Shown: positions 5,542 to 14,659, counted from the stretch's first letter. The stretch is DNA of 16,745 nucleotides from Desulfobacteraceae bacterium (GCA_030642205.1 DAOWOF010000024.1:1-16745), one strand, 5' to 3'. Notes: generated by a model not told the origin, from the letters alone. A program made the numbers and translations.

Positions 5542-7389
5542 CTAAAAATGTTTCCAAAGCCTGTCACGCAAACCGGATGAACGATCTATGCGATGGTCAA
5601 CTGCTGCTAAAAAGACTTCATCCATGCCCCAGATTTCAAGTCTTTGCCTGGCTCGCGTGATGGCAGTATAAAGAAGCTCCCTTGTCAATACTGGTGAAAT
5701 TCTATTGGGCAAAACAAGAATAACCTTTTTGAACTCCGAGCCCTGACTCTTATGGACTGTCATGGCATAGGCGGCTTGATGTTCGGGGAGTCTAATTGGC
5801 AATAATTTGCGAAATTTTCCTCCTGAAACAGGAAAAAAGACACTAAGCTCCTGGTCAATATCAGGATCAGGCCAGGTTAATCCAATATCACCATTGTATA
5901 GTCCCAGCTTGGCATCATTTCTGTTAATCATGACCGGTTTCCCTCTGTACCATTTTGAGTTATTGCCGATCAATCTTGTACCCTGCAGCATCTTTTCTAT
6001 CTGCCGGTTTAATGATGAGACACCAAAAGGACCTTTACGCAAGGCACAGAAAAATCCTATCCTTATAAATCTATCATAACTTTCAATGGGGTCAGAGGTA
6101 TTCAGGTATTGCTTTAATTGAGGATATAAATGTTTTTTTAAAAGCCATATCAGATCTTTTGCTGTGGGTAAAGATCTCCAGCAAAGATCACTAAACTGCT
6201 TATTTTTTAAAAGATCAAGAGCCAACTCACCATGACCCTGGTTGATCGCTTTACTCACCTTGAAGATTCCGCTTTTACTTCCAAAGCGATAGTTTTCTTT
6301 AAGCTGAATTATACTATCCTGAATCCCTGGCCCATTCCGGATCATTTCTAAGGGAAGTTCCGAATCGGTAACTTCACTAATTTTACTGGCGAATTGGGCT
6401 GAGAAGCCAAGCCATTCTCCCCCGCTACAAAGATCTCCCATCACAGCCCCTGGCTCCACAGAGGACAGCTGATTCATATCACCCATCAGGATTAAAGGAG
6501 CCTTGAAAGGAATTGCCTGTATAAGCTTGGACATAAGGGGCAAATCTACCATTGAGGCTTCATCGATGAGCGCTATGTCAACTGACAGTGGATTTTCAGA
6601 GCCATGGATAAAACGTGGAGAATCAAAGCTTGCCCCCAAAAGGCGGTGAATCGTAACAGCCCTGATGGAAGCCATGACTTCTTTATGTTGTTTAGTTAAA
6701 GGAAGCTCCTCACTGATATTTTTTATAGCATCCTGTAATCGGGTCGCGGCCTTGCCAGTAGGCGCAGCCAGTGCGACCCTCAATCTTTGCTTTCCGCACT
6801 GCTCCATATGCAAAGCAATAATCTTGGCGGCAATAGTAGTTTTTCCCGTGCCCGGGCCGCCTGATATGATAAAAAAACGTTTCATGAGTGATCCGGCAGC
6901 TGCCATTTTTTGCCAATTATTACCTTTGTCTCCTGTTTTTGGAAAAAACCTGTTTAAACCTTCCTTGAGAAGAAAGGAATCAATTCTTTCCTGATCTTTA
7001 CTCATTCGCAGAAGAAGGTTATCCGCCAGGATCTCCTCATATTGCCATAAACGATGTAGATATAGACGCGATCGGCTATCCAATATAAGAGGAGTGTAAT
7101 CCCCTGGACTTCCAACGACACTCTTTCCAGCAAGCAGAATAGGCCAGTCTGATACAGGCTTTAGGGAGAGTCTGTTTTTTATGATATTATAAAGATGATT
7201 TATCTCGGAAGATGCAAGGTCCAGACATACATGCCCTTCCCTTGTGGCCCTGCTCACAAGTGCTGAAGCCAGTAGGAGTTCAGGCGTGGACGAGGGCTCT
7301 AGCCCTGTCATGAAAAGAGCAAAATGGATATCAATTGGTAAAAAAATATCCAGATCAATCAAATATTGTATCTTGTTTTGTTCACACAT
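5542..7389 (-). CDS. recD: Exodeoxyribonuclease V alpha subunit, RecD helicase
   Basis: RecD is the 5'-3' SF1B helicase motor of the RecBCD double-strand-break repair complex. The 615 residues match RecD1 (E. coli about 608) rather than the longer RecD2. The N-terminal domain has the RecB-contacting style (I-D-I-H-F-A-L near 20, then GHVCLDL). Helicase motifs in order: GGPGTGKTT (177-185), APTGKAATRL (209-218), IDEASM (275-280), GDMNQLSSVEPGA (303-315), ENYRFG (365-370), VHKSQGSEF (545-553) and YTAITRARQRL (574-584). All key ATPase residues are present. The ATG at 7389 has no obvious Shine-Dalgarno sequence. recB and recC, usually adjacent and upstream, are absent here: the upstream neighbour is divergent and unrelated. 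Confidence 0.95.
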   Translation of the reverse strand: MCEQNKIQYLIDLDIFLPIDIHFALFMTGLEPSSTPELLLASALVSRATREGHVCLDLASSEINHLYNIIKNRLSLKPVSDWPILLAGKSVVGSPGDYTPLILDSRSRLYLHRLWQYEEILADNLLLRMSKDQERIDSFLLKEGLNRFFPKTGDKGNNWQKMAAAGSLMKRFFIISGGPGTGKTTIAAKIIALHMEQCGKQRLRVALAAPTGKAATRLQDAIKNISEELPLTKQHKEVMASIRAVTIHRLLGASFDSPRFIHGSENPLSVDIALIDEASMVDLPLMSKLIQAIPFKAPLILMGDMNQLSSVEPGAVMGDLCSGGEWLGFSAQFASKISEVTDSELPLEMIRNGPGIQDSIIQLKENYRFGSKSGIFKVSKAINQGHGELALDLLKNKQFSDLCWRSLPTAKDLIWLLKKHLYPQLKQYLNTSDPIESYDRFIRIGFFCALRKGPFGVSSLNRQIEKMLQGTRLIGNNSKWYRGKPVMINRNDAKLGLYNGDIGLTWPDPDIDQELSVFFPVSGGKFRKLLPIRLPEHQAAYAMTVHKSQGSEFKKVILVLPNRISPVLTRELLYTAITRARQRLEIWGMDEVFLAAVDHRIDRSSGLRDRLWKHF

Positions 7390-7635
7390 TTATATTCGAT
7401 GCCACCATTTTTTTGCCAAAAAAATCAGATAATCTATAGTATTGACTTTTACCTTATGTTATTTTAGTTTTTTACATTAAATAATCTATGATAGGCCTCA
7501 AAACAAATCATATATTAAGATATAGCTTTCCAGAAAGGTATATATCCGGTAGTAGTTCTTTTTTCCTCCCACGCAGATAATCGTTCCCATCTTATAAAAG
7601 ATGCCGATTTTCGGGATTATAAACAAAAAAACACA

Positions 7636-7664
7636 TTGTACACAGTAGACAATAATTTTATCAT
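7636..7664 (+). promoter_or_regulatory. Candidate promoter of the ExeA-like ATPase gene
   Basis: TTGTAC (7636-7641) and TATCAT (7659-7664) are spaced by exactly 17 bp. Transcription would begin near 7671 and give a leader of about 80 bases. The match is moderate in an AT-rich background. Confidence 0.4.
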
Positions 7665-7701
7665 CTTCATTTTTTGCTGGGTGATATCAAAATTACTTCA
7701 T

Positions 7702-7717
7702 AGGACTAGATAGTCCT
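7702..7717. promoter_or_regulatory. 16-bp palindrome in the leader of the ExeA-like gene
   Basis: AGGACTA and TAGTCCT form a perfect inverted repeat around the two bases GA. It lies 32 bp before the start codon. It could be a repressor operator or, as RNA, a short hairpin ahead of the AGGAG ribosome-binding site (7733-7737). Confidence 0.4.
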
Positions 7718-7749
7718 TAGCCCTATCTCTTTAGGAGATTATCAACCTT

Positions 7750-9483
7750 ATGTACACAAAATATTTTAGTCTAAAAGAAAAACCTTTTAATGTAACGCCA
7801 TCATCCCGATTTTTATATTTAAGCGAAAGCCATGAAGAAGCATTATCGCTTTTGACCTATGGAGTTGTTGAACGAAAAGGGCTAATAGTATTAACCGGTG
7901 ATATCGGTACTGGTAAAACTACTATGATAAAGGCTCTCCTGACTAACCTGGGTAAAAATATACACTATATCATTCTAAATAATCCTCTTTTATCTCAATC
8001 AGAGTTTATAGACTATATCTCCTCCTCAATTTTTAAAAAAAAGATAGATTTTAAATCTAAAGGTGATTTCCTTCTGGAAACTGAAAAGTATCTGACCAAG
8101 TGCTTACACTCTAATATAATATTTATCATCATTATTGATGAAGCCCACAAACTTTCATTTGAATTGCTTGAAGAAATTCGCCTGCTGAACAACATGGAAT
8201 CAGATGATGAAAAATTAATAAATTTTTTTTTAGTTGGTCAGTCCGAACTTAATGACAAATTGCGTGATGACAGATGCAGGTCACTCGTTCAACGGATTAA
8301 TAGCAGGTACCATCTTCTGCCCCTTAATTTTAAAGATACTAGAGACTATATTTTCAATCGACTGAAAATTGCCGGGGCCAGTAATTATCATCAAATTTTT
8401 TCTTCCGACGCAATCAAGACTATCTATGATTATACAAATGGCTATCCAAGAAGGATTAATATCCTGGCTGATAACTGCTTGCTCTTTGCCTATTCACAAG
8501 AAAAAACGCAAATAGTTTCCTCAATTGTAACACGATGTTATCAGGATATGATTATTCCATTCAGAATGGATCAAAACTCAGAGAACGATCCTGAATCTTC
8601 TATACCCAGAGGAAAAAAACTCGTCACACAGCAGGATGCTCTTCCTTACTGGAAATTGGCGACCTTTTCATTACTCTTTATTATTATTGTCATTCTTCTG
8701 GCCTTTACCCAATTTAATAAAGATACACAGGATAAATCTAAAAATTTTGCAGAATCGGTTATCAATAAAGAGCAAATGGCTATCCCTGAAAATCAGGATA
8801 AGCTTGCTGAAATTAGCACAGAAAAGGCAGAGACTTATGACGAAAAACCAATTTCAGATCACGTTCCTTTAAGTTTACCATTAAAAAAAGAGCCGGTAAT
8901 AGCAATAAAAATGAAAGAAACGTCCCTTGATTCAATAGAAGAGCCAGAGAGACTTATTCAAAAACCAAAAACCACCAGGATTGAATCACAGGCCACCATT
9001 ACACCAATTAATACACCAGAGGTGAAAAACTCTTCGCTAGACTCTGAAAATGATTTTTTAACTATAAAAGTCAAAAGGGGAGATATAACATCCAAGTTAA
9101 TAGCTAAGGCGTATGGGCGGTCTTCCAATGATAAACTAAAACTGGTTAAGAGGTATAATCCGGATATCAAGGACATGCATAACCTGAGAGTGGGACAGGC
9201 TTTAATCATTCCTCCAGGATCTTTTCTTAATCAGGGCGCCTTTTTTTCAGTTCATATAGGTTCATTTACACTCAAAAATGCTATTAATCTGTTTAGATCA
9301 TTACAAAAAGATGGCTATCAGGTATATGTTGCAGCTGCTTCAGGATCTTTGAATCATAAAAAAACCTTTAGAGTTACACTTGGAAATTTTCAGAATAGTC
9401 AAAAAGCCAATAATTACGCGCGTCAGGTTATTAGCAGCGGAATTTCCCAATATGCTAAAGCTATATGGGTACAGCTGAATTAA
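7750..9483 (+). CDS. ExeA/DamX-like AAA ATPase with transmembrane segment, LysM and SPOR domains
   Basis: A 577-residue inner-membrane protein with a composite layout. Residues 1 to about 270 are an ExeA/GspA-type AAA ATPase: the opening Y-x-K-Y-F-S-L-KEKPFN-V-TP and F-L-Y-L-S are typical of that family. Walker A is GDIGTGKTT (50-58), Walker B IIIIDEAH (126-133), and sensor 1 is LVGQ (161-164). A single membrane helix (about 302-320) leads to a charged low-complexity periplasmic linker (about 325-435). A LysM-like module follows (about 438-488, with R-G-D-I-x-x-K-L and the end V-GQ-A-L-I-I-PPG), then a C-terminal SPOR domain (about 497-576, F-S-V-H-I-G-S-F … F-R-V-T-L-GNF). LysM and SPOR both bind peptidoglycan, so the protein probably couples ATP use to wall remodelling, septation or assembly of a secretin. 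AGGAG lies about 12 bases before the ATG. No secretion genes are adjacent. Confidence 0.88.
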   Translation: MYTKYFSLKEKPFNVTPSSRFLYLSESHEEALSLLTYGVVERKGLIVLTGDIGTGKTTMIKALLTNLGKNIHYIILNNPLLSQSEFIDYISSSIFKKKIDFKSKGDFLLETEKYLTKCLHSNIIFIIIIDEAHKLSFELLEEIRLLNNMESDDEKLINFFLVGQSELNDKLRDDRCRSLVQRINSRYHLLPLNFKDTRDYIFNRLKIAGASNYHQIFSSDAIKTIYDYTNGYPRRINILADNCLLFAYSQEKTQIVSSIVTRCYQDMIIPFRMDQNSENDPESSIPRGKKLVTQQDALPYWKLATFSLLFIIIVILLAFTQFNKDTQDKSKNFAESVINKEQMAIPENQDKLAEISTEKAETYDEKPISDHVPLSLPLKKEPVIAIKMKETSLDSIEEPERLIQKPKTTRIESQATITPINTPEVKNSSLDSENDFLTIKVKRGDITSKLIAKAYGRSSNDKLKLVKRYNPDIKDMHNLRVGQALIIPPGSFLNQGAFFSVHIGSFTLKNAINLFRSLQKDGYQVYVAAASGSLNHKKTFRVTLGNFQNSQKANNYARQVISSGISQYAKAIWVQLN

Positions 9484-9489
9484 AAATTG

Positions 9490-9548
9490 ATGGACTCTCT
9501 ATGAGTCCATTAACAGGCAGAGGCCAGGGAAGCCCCGGTCTCTCTGCC
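9490..9548. terminator. Double hairpin between convergent genes
   Basis: Two stem-loops sit in the 71-bp gap. The first has arms ATGGACTC / GAGTCCAT (9490-9497, 9503-9510) with a 5-base loop. The second has outer arms GGCAGAG / CTCTGCC (9516-9522, 9542-9548) with an inner G/C-rich stem. Neither is followed by a strong T run on either strand, so this is probably a bidirectional transcript end rather than a textbook intrinsic terminator. Confidence 0.6.
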
Positions 9549-9554
9549 CTTATC

Positions 9555-11327
9555 TCAAGAAGACAAACCGGATGTTTCTATATGATCCAGTATATCATCA
9601 AAATATTTTATTGCCTGTTCCCAAATTTTATAATCATGAATATTCAGACCTACTTCATTAAGAAGATCAAATGGAGATCTGGAAAAACCGGATGAAAAAA
9701 GGAGTACAATTTTTTTCATTAAGGCGTCTCCTTCTTTAAGATATTTTTGAAAAAGTAAAATAGCCAGCAAATTACCAAAGATATAGCTATAACAATAGAA
9801 AGGTGCATGAAAAATGTGAGGGACATGGGTCCAGCCCCATAGATATTGAGAAGGCATATCTACTTTATTGCCATAAAGGCGCGAATTTGCGTCCCACCAA
9901 AGCTTGCAAATGTCATCCTCACCCAATAGATGATCATCCCTGAGAGAATGAAGCGATATCTCAAAACTGATCAAAATATGTTGCCGGAATACATTCTTGA
10001 TTATCCCCTCAGCTTGTAAGACCGTCAGTTCTTGTTTAAGCTCTTTATAAGTCTCCCTTGATAAAAGGTGGTGAGTTATTACAAGCTCAAAAAAAATAGC
10101 TGTCATTTCCGCTAAAACAGGGGGAGCCTTATGGGTCAAACAACTATTTTCAGAAGATAATTTGTAATGGATTCCATGTCCGATTTCATGGATTAGAACC
10201 AGCACGTCCCTGATATCATCACCATAATTCATTAAAATACAAGGCTCTAAAGAAGGGGAAAAGCATTTACAAAAAGCGCCGGGCAACTTGCCTTGCCTAC
10301 TTTCCGCATCAATACGGCCATTATTAAAGAGATCAATGGCATTCTGATAAAAAACAGGATCCGTTGCCTCCAGGACCTCAAGGATGATTGCTTTTGCCTT
10401 TGAAAGGCTTATCTTGAAACTCTTTTTATTGAGAGATGCGAATATATCTGTATGCTTTAATTTTTTAAGGCCAAGGAGGTCTGCCTTAAGAGAAAAAAAC
10501 CTCCTGGCCATTCGATAATTGGCATCAACTGCCTGCAACATGTTGGAGATTACTTCTTCTTTTACATCATTAGCCAGATGTCTCACTGAAACAGGATTTA
10601 AAAAACCTCTTTCTCTGCTTTTTTGATTATAATCAAAAAGTAAGGCATTCAGTATATTCTTAAAGACAAGACCATATCTGCTAAGTCTTTGAAGGTAGGC
10701 ATTATAGCTCTCTTCATCATCCAGCTTTTTTTGCTGTAAATGGGCAGCATCCAAAACCGGATCGTTTTTTAATAGTCTGGACTCGTTTTTAATTTGGATA
10801 GGAGATGTTAATAAGCTGCTGAGTTCATCGTATAATAACAAAAAAGCCTCTTTGCCTGTATGATCTTTCCGTTGCCCAAACCTATCCTCTACATCATGTA
10901 ATTGATAATGCCTTAGATTATATTGCCGTAGTAAAAAATAACGGTAATAGTTAAGCTTTTTATATTTAATTATTTTTTTAAATTCCTTGTCTTTAAGATT
11001 GAGAAAATCTTCTTGAAAGAAACTCAGTGCCTCTGAAATTTTATACCAATGGTCTCTTATCTTCTGATATAACAGCATATGCGCAGGATCAGAAATATCA
11101 GATTTATAGTGAAAAAAGGCAAAGGAATAAAGCCTCATGATTTTCTCATGAATGTCTTCATACTCATTAATGGCCAAAAAGAAAAGTTCTGGATCAGGAT
11201 GATCTTTTTTTAGGACGTCTTGGTAGGATTTGATGATTTTTTGCATCTGGGTGTGAATTAGCTTTAAGTCATTAATCAATTCAGGATCATCCACCCCCTG
11301 ATAAATCATTTCAGGTTCCAATAACAT
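9555..11327 (-). CDS. M3 family (oligoendopeptidase F-like) zinc metallopeptidase
   Basis: A cytosolic zinc endopeptidase that should degrade short peptides. The 590 residues match the M3B oligoendopeptidase size, with the long helical N-terminal half typical of the family. The zinc site HEIGH (380-384) lies in V-L-I-HEIGHGIHYKLS, with catalytic Glu381 and the likely third ligand Glu407 in V-L-AEM-T-A-I-F-F-E. Downstream, H-A-PF-Y-C-YSY-I-FG (about 507-518) supplies the tyrosines that contact substrate. No signal peptide is visible. An in-frame stop lies just before the ATG, no clear Shine-Dalgarno sequence is present, and a second ATG at codon 7 is an alternative start. It lies 102 bp downstream of the aminotransferase gene on the same strand and may be co-transcribed with it. 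Confidence 0.92.
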   Translation of the reverse strand: MLLEPEMIYQGVDDPELINDLKLIHTQMQKIIKSYQDVLKKDHPDPELFFLAINEYEDIHEKIMRLYSFAFFHYKSDISDPAHMLLYQKIRDHWYKISEALSFFQEDFLNLKDKEFKKIIKYKKLNYYRYFLLRQYNLRHYQLHDVEDRFGQRKDHTGKEAFLLLYDELSSLLTSPIQIKNESRLLKNDPVLDAAHLQQKKLDDEESYNAYLQRLSRYGLVFKNILNALLFDYNQKSRERGFLNPVSVRHLANDVKEEVISNMLQAVDANYRMARRFFSLKADLLGLKKLKHTDIFASLNKKSFKISLSKAKAIILEVLEATDPVFYQNAIDLFNNGRIDAESRQGKLPGAFCKCFSPSLEPCILMNYGDDIRDVLVLIHEIGHGIHYKLSSENSCLTHKAPPVLAEMTAIFFELVITHHLLSRETYKELKQELTVLQAEGIIKNVFRQHILISFEISLHSLRDDHLLGEDDICKLWWDANSRLYGNKVDMPSQYLWGWTHVPHIFHAPFYCYSYIFGNLLAILLFQKYLKEGDALMKKIVLLFSSGFSRSPFDLLNEVGLNIHDYKIWEQAIKYFDDILDHIETSGLSS

Positions 11328-11429
11328 AGAATAAAGATGCTTTTAAGTTATTTCAGTTAGTTTGTTTTTTACTGACTTGAAATAAGTCACACTTAATGTA
11401 TTCCTGCGGTTAAAATTTTCTGGTTTTCG

Positions 11430-12578
11430 TTATTTAAAACAGAAGTTATCAAAGGCCTTAAAAAAATTAATCGCGTCATCATGATTATTATAAAAATGAG
11501 GTGCAAGACGGATGTATTTACCTCTTAATGACACCATTATCTTATTTTCCAGCAAAAAATAAAATAATTTTTGGGGATCAACAGATGGAATAAAAGTAAG
11601 AATGCCCGATCTGTCCCTTTGCTCCATTGAGGAATAAACCCTTTGCTGCCTTTTCTTCAGGCCTTTAAATATCATATTATTAATGTCTAGCACATGGTCA
11701 TAGATATTCTCGACCCCTATTTCAAGTATCAGTTCCAATGCTGCTCCCAAGGCGTATATGCCCGCGATATTCATGCTACCAGGCTCAAAGCGGAGAGCAT
11801 CGATTTTCAAATCAAGATCGATCTCAAAAAAATCCTCTTCCTCCACCACACTTTTCCAGCCAACCTGCACAGGATGTATTTGCTCATTTACATCCTTTGA
11901 TATAAATAGAATCCCACATCCCATGGAACTCAGGAGCCATTTATGGCTGCCAGCCACTAAAAAATGTATTCCGCATTTTTTTACATCAACTGGGATCGCT
12001 CCCAGACTTTGGATGGCATCAACACAAAGCAAGATCCCTTTTTTCTGGCAAAAAGAACCTACCTCCTCAAGGTTACAAGAAAAACCGGATAAAAAATCTA
12101 CCGAACTTACGGAAATAAGCCTGGTTTGAGGTCTTAATGACTTTTCAAGCTCCTTAACACCGAAACGACCATCTTTTCTCGAAATATATCCGGTGGTAAC
12201 ACCTTGCCGTTCAAGATTGAGCCATGGATAAACATTGGCAGGGAATTCAGGCCTTGGCACTAAAACAATATCTCCCTGTTTCCATTTAAGCCCTGCTGCA
12301 ATTGTGCTGAGTCCCCCGGAGGTATTCTGTACAAAGGCAATCTCATGGTTATCTGCCTTTATCAGGCCAGCGCACATGATTCTGACCTCTTTAATCCTTT
12401 TCATCCATTTTGAATAAGATCCTATACCAAAATGACTGAATTCAGAATAAAGATCCATCACAGCCTTTACTACACTCATAGGAGTTGGTGAAGCAGCTGC
12501 ATGATTTAAATAGGTATACTGTTCAGTTACAGGAAATAGAGACCTGTAGCTATCATATAGATTTAATGGTTCATTCAT
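11430..12578 (-). CDS. Class V aminotransferase (cysteine desulfurase / isopenicillin-N-epimerase-like PLP enzyme)
   Basis: A fold-type I pyridoxal-phosphate enzyme of 382 residues. The start was chosen at the ATG at 12578, which has AGGAG 4 bases upstream; a TTG 10 codons further upstream lacks a site. Visible PLP-site signatures are YLNHAAASP (23-31), Q-N-T-SGGL (84-90), the ring-stacking region VDAIQSLG (186-193) with Asp187, and the Schiff-base lysine Lys213 in AGSHKWLLS. R-F-E-PGS-M-N (263-270) is the usual phosphate-contact loop. No catalytic-cysteine loop of SufS/IscS type is evident, so an aminotransferase, epimerase or lyase role is as likely as desulfurase. The exact substrate cannot be told. 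It lies between the hybrid kinase and the M3 peptidase on the same strand. Confidence 0.85.
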   Translation of the reverse strand: MNEPLNLYDSYRSLFPVTEQYTYLNHAAASPTPMSVVKAVMDLYSEFSHFGIGSYSKWMKRIKEVRIMCAGLIKADNHEIAFVQNTSGGLSTIAAGLKWKQGDIVLVPRPEFPANVYPWLNLERQGVTTGYISRKDGRFGVKELEKSLRPQTRLISVSSVDFLSGFSCNLEEVGSFCQKKGILLCVDAIQSLGAIPVDVKKCGIHFLVAGSHKWLLSSMGCGILFISKDVNEQIHPVQVGWKSVVEEEDFFEIDLDLKIDALRFEPGSMNIAGIYALGAALELILEIGVENIYDHVLDINNMIFKGLKKRQQRVYSSMEQRDRSGILTFIPSVDPQKLFYFLLENKIMVSLRGKYIRLAPHFYNNHDDAINFFKAFDNFCFK

Positions 12579-12664
12579 AATTCTCCTGCAAGTTTTTTTA
12601 ACCAGCAATCATGGTACCCGGGATCTTCACGAAATACTTACTGGAGATCTCTTAATAAAAATTG

Positions 12665-14659
12665 CTACGCGACAAGAGTAGCTTTTTCCATTCCTTTCTG
12701 AACCACTCTAGCCAATTCTCCTGCCATAAGCGGCTTCATTACTAGAGCTTTGATTCCCATCGCTTGAGCCTTTTCTTCTGTCATATTATCACTAAAGCCT
12801 GTACAAAGAATCACAGGGATATCACTTCTGATTTCCATCAATTTACGAGCCAGCATTTCTCCTGTCATATTAGGCATCATAATATCGGAAATAACCAAAT
12901 CAAAATGCCCAGGATCTTTTTGAAAAATGTCAAGGGCATCAATGCTGCTGTTGCTGGCAAAGACCTCATAACCTAATTTTTCTAAAATACCTTTACTGAT
13001 TTCAACTATGGAGACCTCATCATCAATCAAAAGAATCCGGCCTTTACCAGTCAAAAGAAAGCTGTCTTCCTCATTTATTATCGGCAGAGCATCAGAAACC
13101 GCAGGCAAATAGATATCAAAGCATGCCCCTTCACCAACTACACTGTCCACAAATATCATTCCACCACAACTTGTTATAATACCATGGGTTACGGCCAGGC
13201 CTAATCCTGTACCTTCATTTTGTTCCTTTGTTGTAAAATATGGGTCGAAGATCCTTTCCATTATCTCGGGAGCCATACCATAGCCGGTATCTTTAACTGT
13301 TAATCTGACATATCCATAGGGATTATTTGCATTATTGTTTTCCTTGGCATATTTTTTATCACAAGTTTTTTCCATTTTGACTATAATCGTCAAAACACCG
13401 CCTTCATCCTTAGTCATGGCCTGGGCTGCATTTGTACAAAGATTCATCATTACTTGATGAATCTGGGTTGGATCAGCCAGGACATTAGGCAAATCCTTTT
13501 CAATTTCTTGTAAAATATCAATATTAGCAGGTAATGAGGAGCGCAACATTTTTAAGGCTTCTTTGATTATCAAGCTAATCTGCAATGGCCTCAATTCCTG
13601 TTTATTCTTACGACTGAAAGTAAGTATCTGCTTTACTAACTCCCTGGCCCGATTGCAAGCCACAAGAGCTTCTTTCAAATAGCCATGCAAAGTCGTTCCT
13701 TTTTTCAGATCTAATAGTACTAATTCCTGATACCCCAGAATAATCGCCAGTATATTATTAAAATCATGGGCTATACCACCTGCTAATGTACCAAGGGCCT
13801 CCATTTTCTGGGCTATTCTTAACTGTTCCTCAAGTTTGGTTTTTTCCCGTTCCCGTCGTTCCAAAGAATCAGTCATATTATTAAAGGCCTGTGCCAATTT
13901 GCCAATTTCATCACTTGTTTCAACAGGAACTTTTGCTACATAACCGCCTTTACCAAGGGCTATGACACCATTTGTCAATCTATTAAGAGGTCTTGTAATT
14001 CCTTCCACCAAGAGAAATGTAAGGCTGGCCCCGATCAATAGAAAAAGGATACCCATAAAAATACTTTTCGATAAAAGATTAGCAATCTGTCTATTCAATA
14101 ATGATTTTTCAAAGCATATCCTTGCAAAACCAATTATACGATTTCTTTGATTTAGATTATCATTTTCAAAATATAGAAATTCCTCATTATAACCGGAACT
14201 GGAAATTATAGGAGACCAAAATTCATATGTATCCGGGTTTTCATAATAAATCTGCTTCTTTGATGCTATTAACTGTTTAAAAATATCCGATCGCTTAATA
14301 TTATACTTGTTAATCTGATTGTTACTATCATATTGTCTTGGTCTTTTTCGCTCCTTTAATAGCCTTTGATCCAAATTATATATTGAGACCTCAGAGACCT
14401 CCTTTTTTTGAAAAATACCATTTACAGGCGCGGTCAATAATGCTTCATTTTCGGAAAAGACACCAATCCTTGAATTCTGAGCCAGAATTTTGCTTAATAC
14501 TTCTCCATTATTAATTAAACTATGTTTGAGAGTCGTACTTTTCTGACAAATAAAAAAACAGGTAAATGAAGCAGAGATGATGAATATAAGAATTGTAAAA
14601 GATATAAAGACCTTGAAGGCAAAATTTTCAGAGAAGATTTTAAGAATATAAGATACCAT
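12665..14659 (-). CDS. Membrane hybrid sensor histidine kinase with receiver domain
   Basis: A 664-residue kinase counted from the ATG at 14659; a TTG one codon earlier is possible. Order of parts: first membrane helix (about 17-37); a periplasmic region (about 40-195) resembling CHASE8, with L-S-K-I-LAQNSR-I-G-V-F and V-S-I-Y-N-L-D; second helix (about 198-219); HAMP (about 220-270); HisKA with the phospho-accepting His298 in G-I-AHDFNN; HATPase with N-box NLCTNAAQAM (about 406-415), DTGYGM, FDPYFTTK and GTGLGLAV; then a receiver domain (about 541-655). The receiver has the DD pair at 546-547, phospho-acceptor Asp592 in ISDIMMP, Thr620 and Lys642. All catalytic residues are present. It has no output domain and no adjacent response regulator. 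It lies downstream of the binding-protein gene, separated by a hairpin. Confidence 0.93.
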   Translation of the reverse strand: MVSYILKIFSENFAFKVFISFTILIFIISASFTCFFICQKSTTLKHSLINNGEVLSKILAQNSRIGVFSENEALLTAPVNGIFQKKEVSEVSIYNLDQRLLKERKRPRQYDSNNQINKYNIKRSDIFKQLIASKKQIYYENPDTYEFWSPIISSSGYNEEFLYFENDNLNQRNRIIGFARICFEKSLLNRQIANLLSKSIFMGILFLLIGASLTFLLVEGITRPLNRLTNGVIALGKGGYVAKVPVETSDEIGKLAQAFNNMTDSLERREREKTKLEEQLRIAQKMEALGTLAGGIAHDFNNILAIILGYQELVLLDLKKGTTLHGYLKEALVACNRARELVKQILTFSRKNKQELRPLQISLIIKEALKMLRSSLPANIDILQEIEKDLPNVLADPTQIHQVMMNLCTNAAQAMTKDEGGVLTIIVKMEKTCDKKYAKENNNANNPYGYVRLTVKDTGYGMAPEIMERIFDPYFTTKEQNEGTGLGLAVTHGIITSCGGMIFVDSVVGEGACFDIYLPAVSDALPIINEEDSFLLTGKGRILLIDDEVSIVEISKGILEKLGYEVFASNSSIDALDIFQKDPGHFDLVISDIMMPNMTGEMLARKLMEIRSDIPVILCTGFSDNMTEEKAQAMGIKALVMKPLMAGELARVVQKGMEKATLVA

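Larger units (their letters stand above)
7390..7749. other. 360-bp divergent intergenic region between recD and the ExeA-like gene
   Basis: No gene is visible. It contains two tiny adjacent hairpins (ATCTT/AAGAT near 7589-7602 and CCGA/TCGG near 7605-7615), a candidate promoter for the rightward gene (7636-7664), and a palindrome in its presumed leader (7702-7717). I see no convincing recD promoter. Confidence 0.45.

Noticed and set aside
11758..12129. 123-codon plus-strand open frame
   Set aside because: It is the antisense shadow of the class V aminotransferase, which has all PLP-site motifs.
12579..12608. Longer start (TTG) for the aminotransferase
   Set aside because: The ATG 10 codons later has AGGAG right upstream, while the TTG has none and would place the Shine-Dalgarno sequence inside the gene.
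12655..12675. Terminator for the kinase gene at the GAGATCTC palindrome nearby (about 12644-12651)
   Set aside because: The 8-bp palindrome has no loop and no following T run on the minus strand, so it cannot be an intrinsic terminator.
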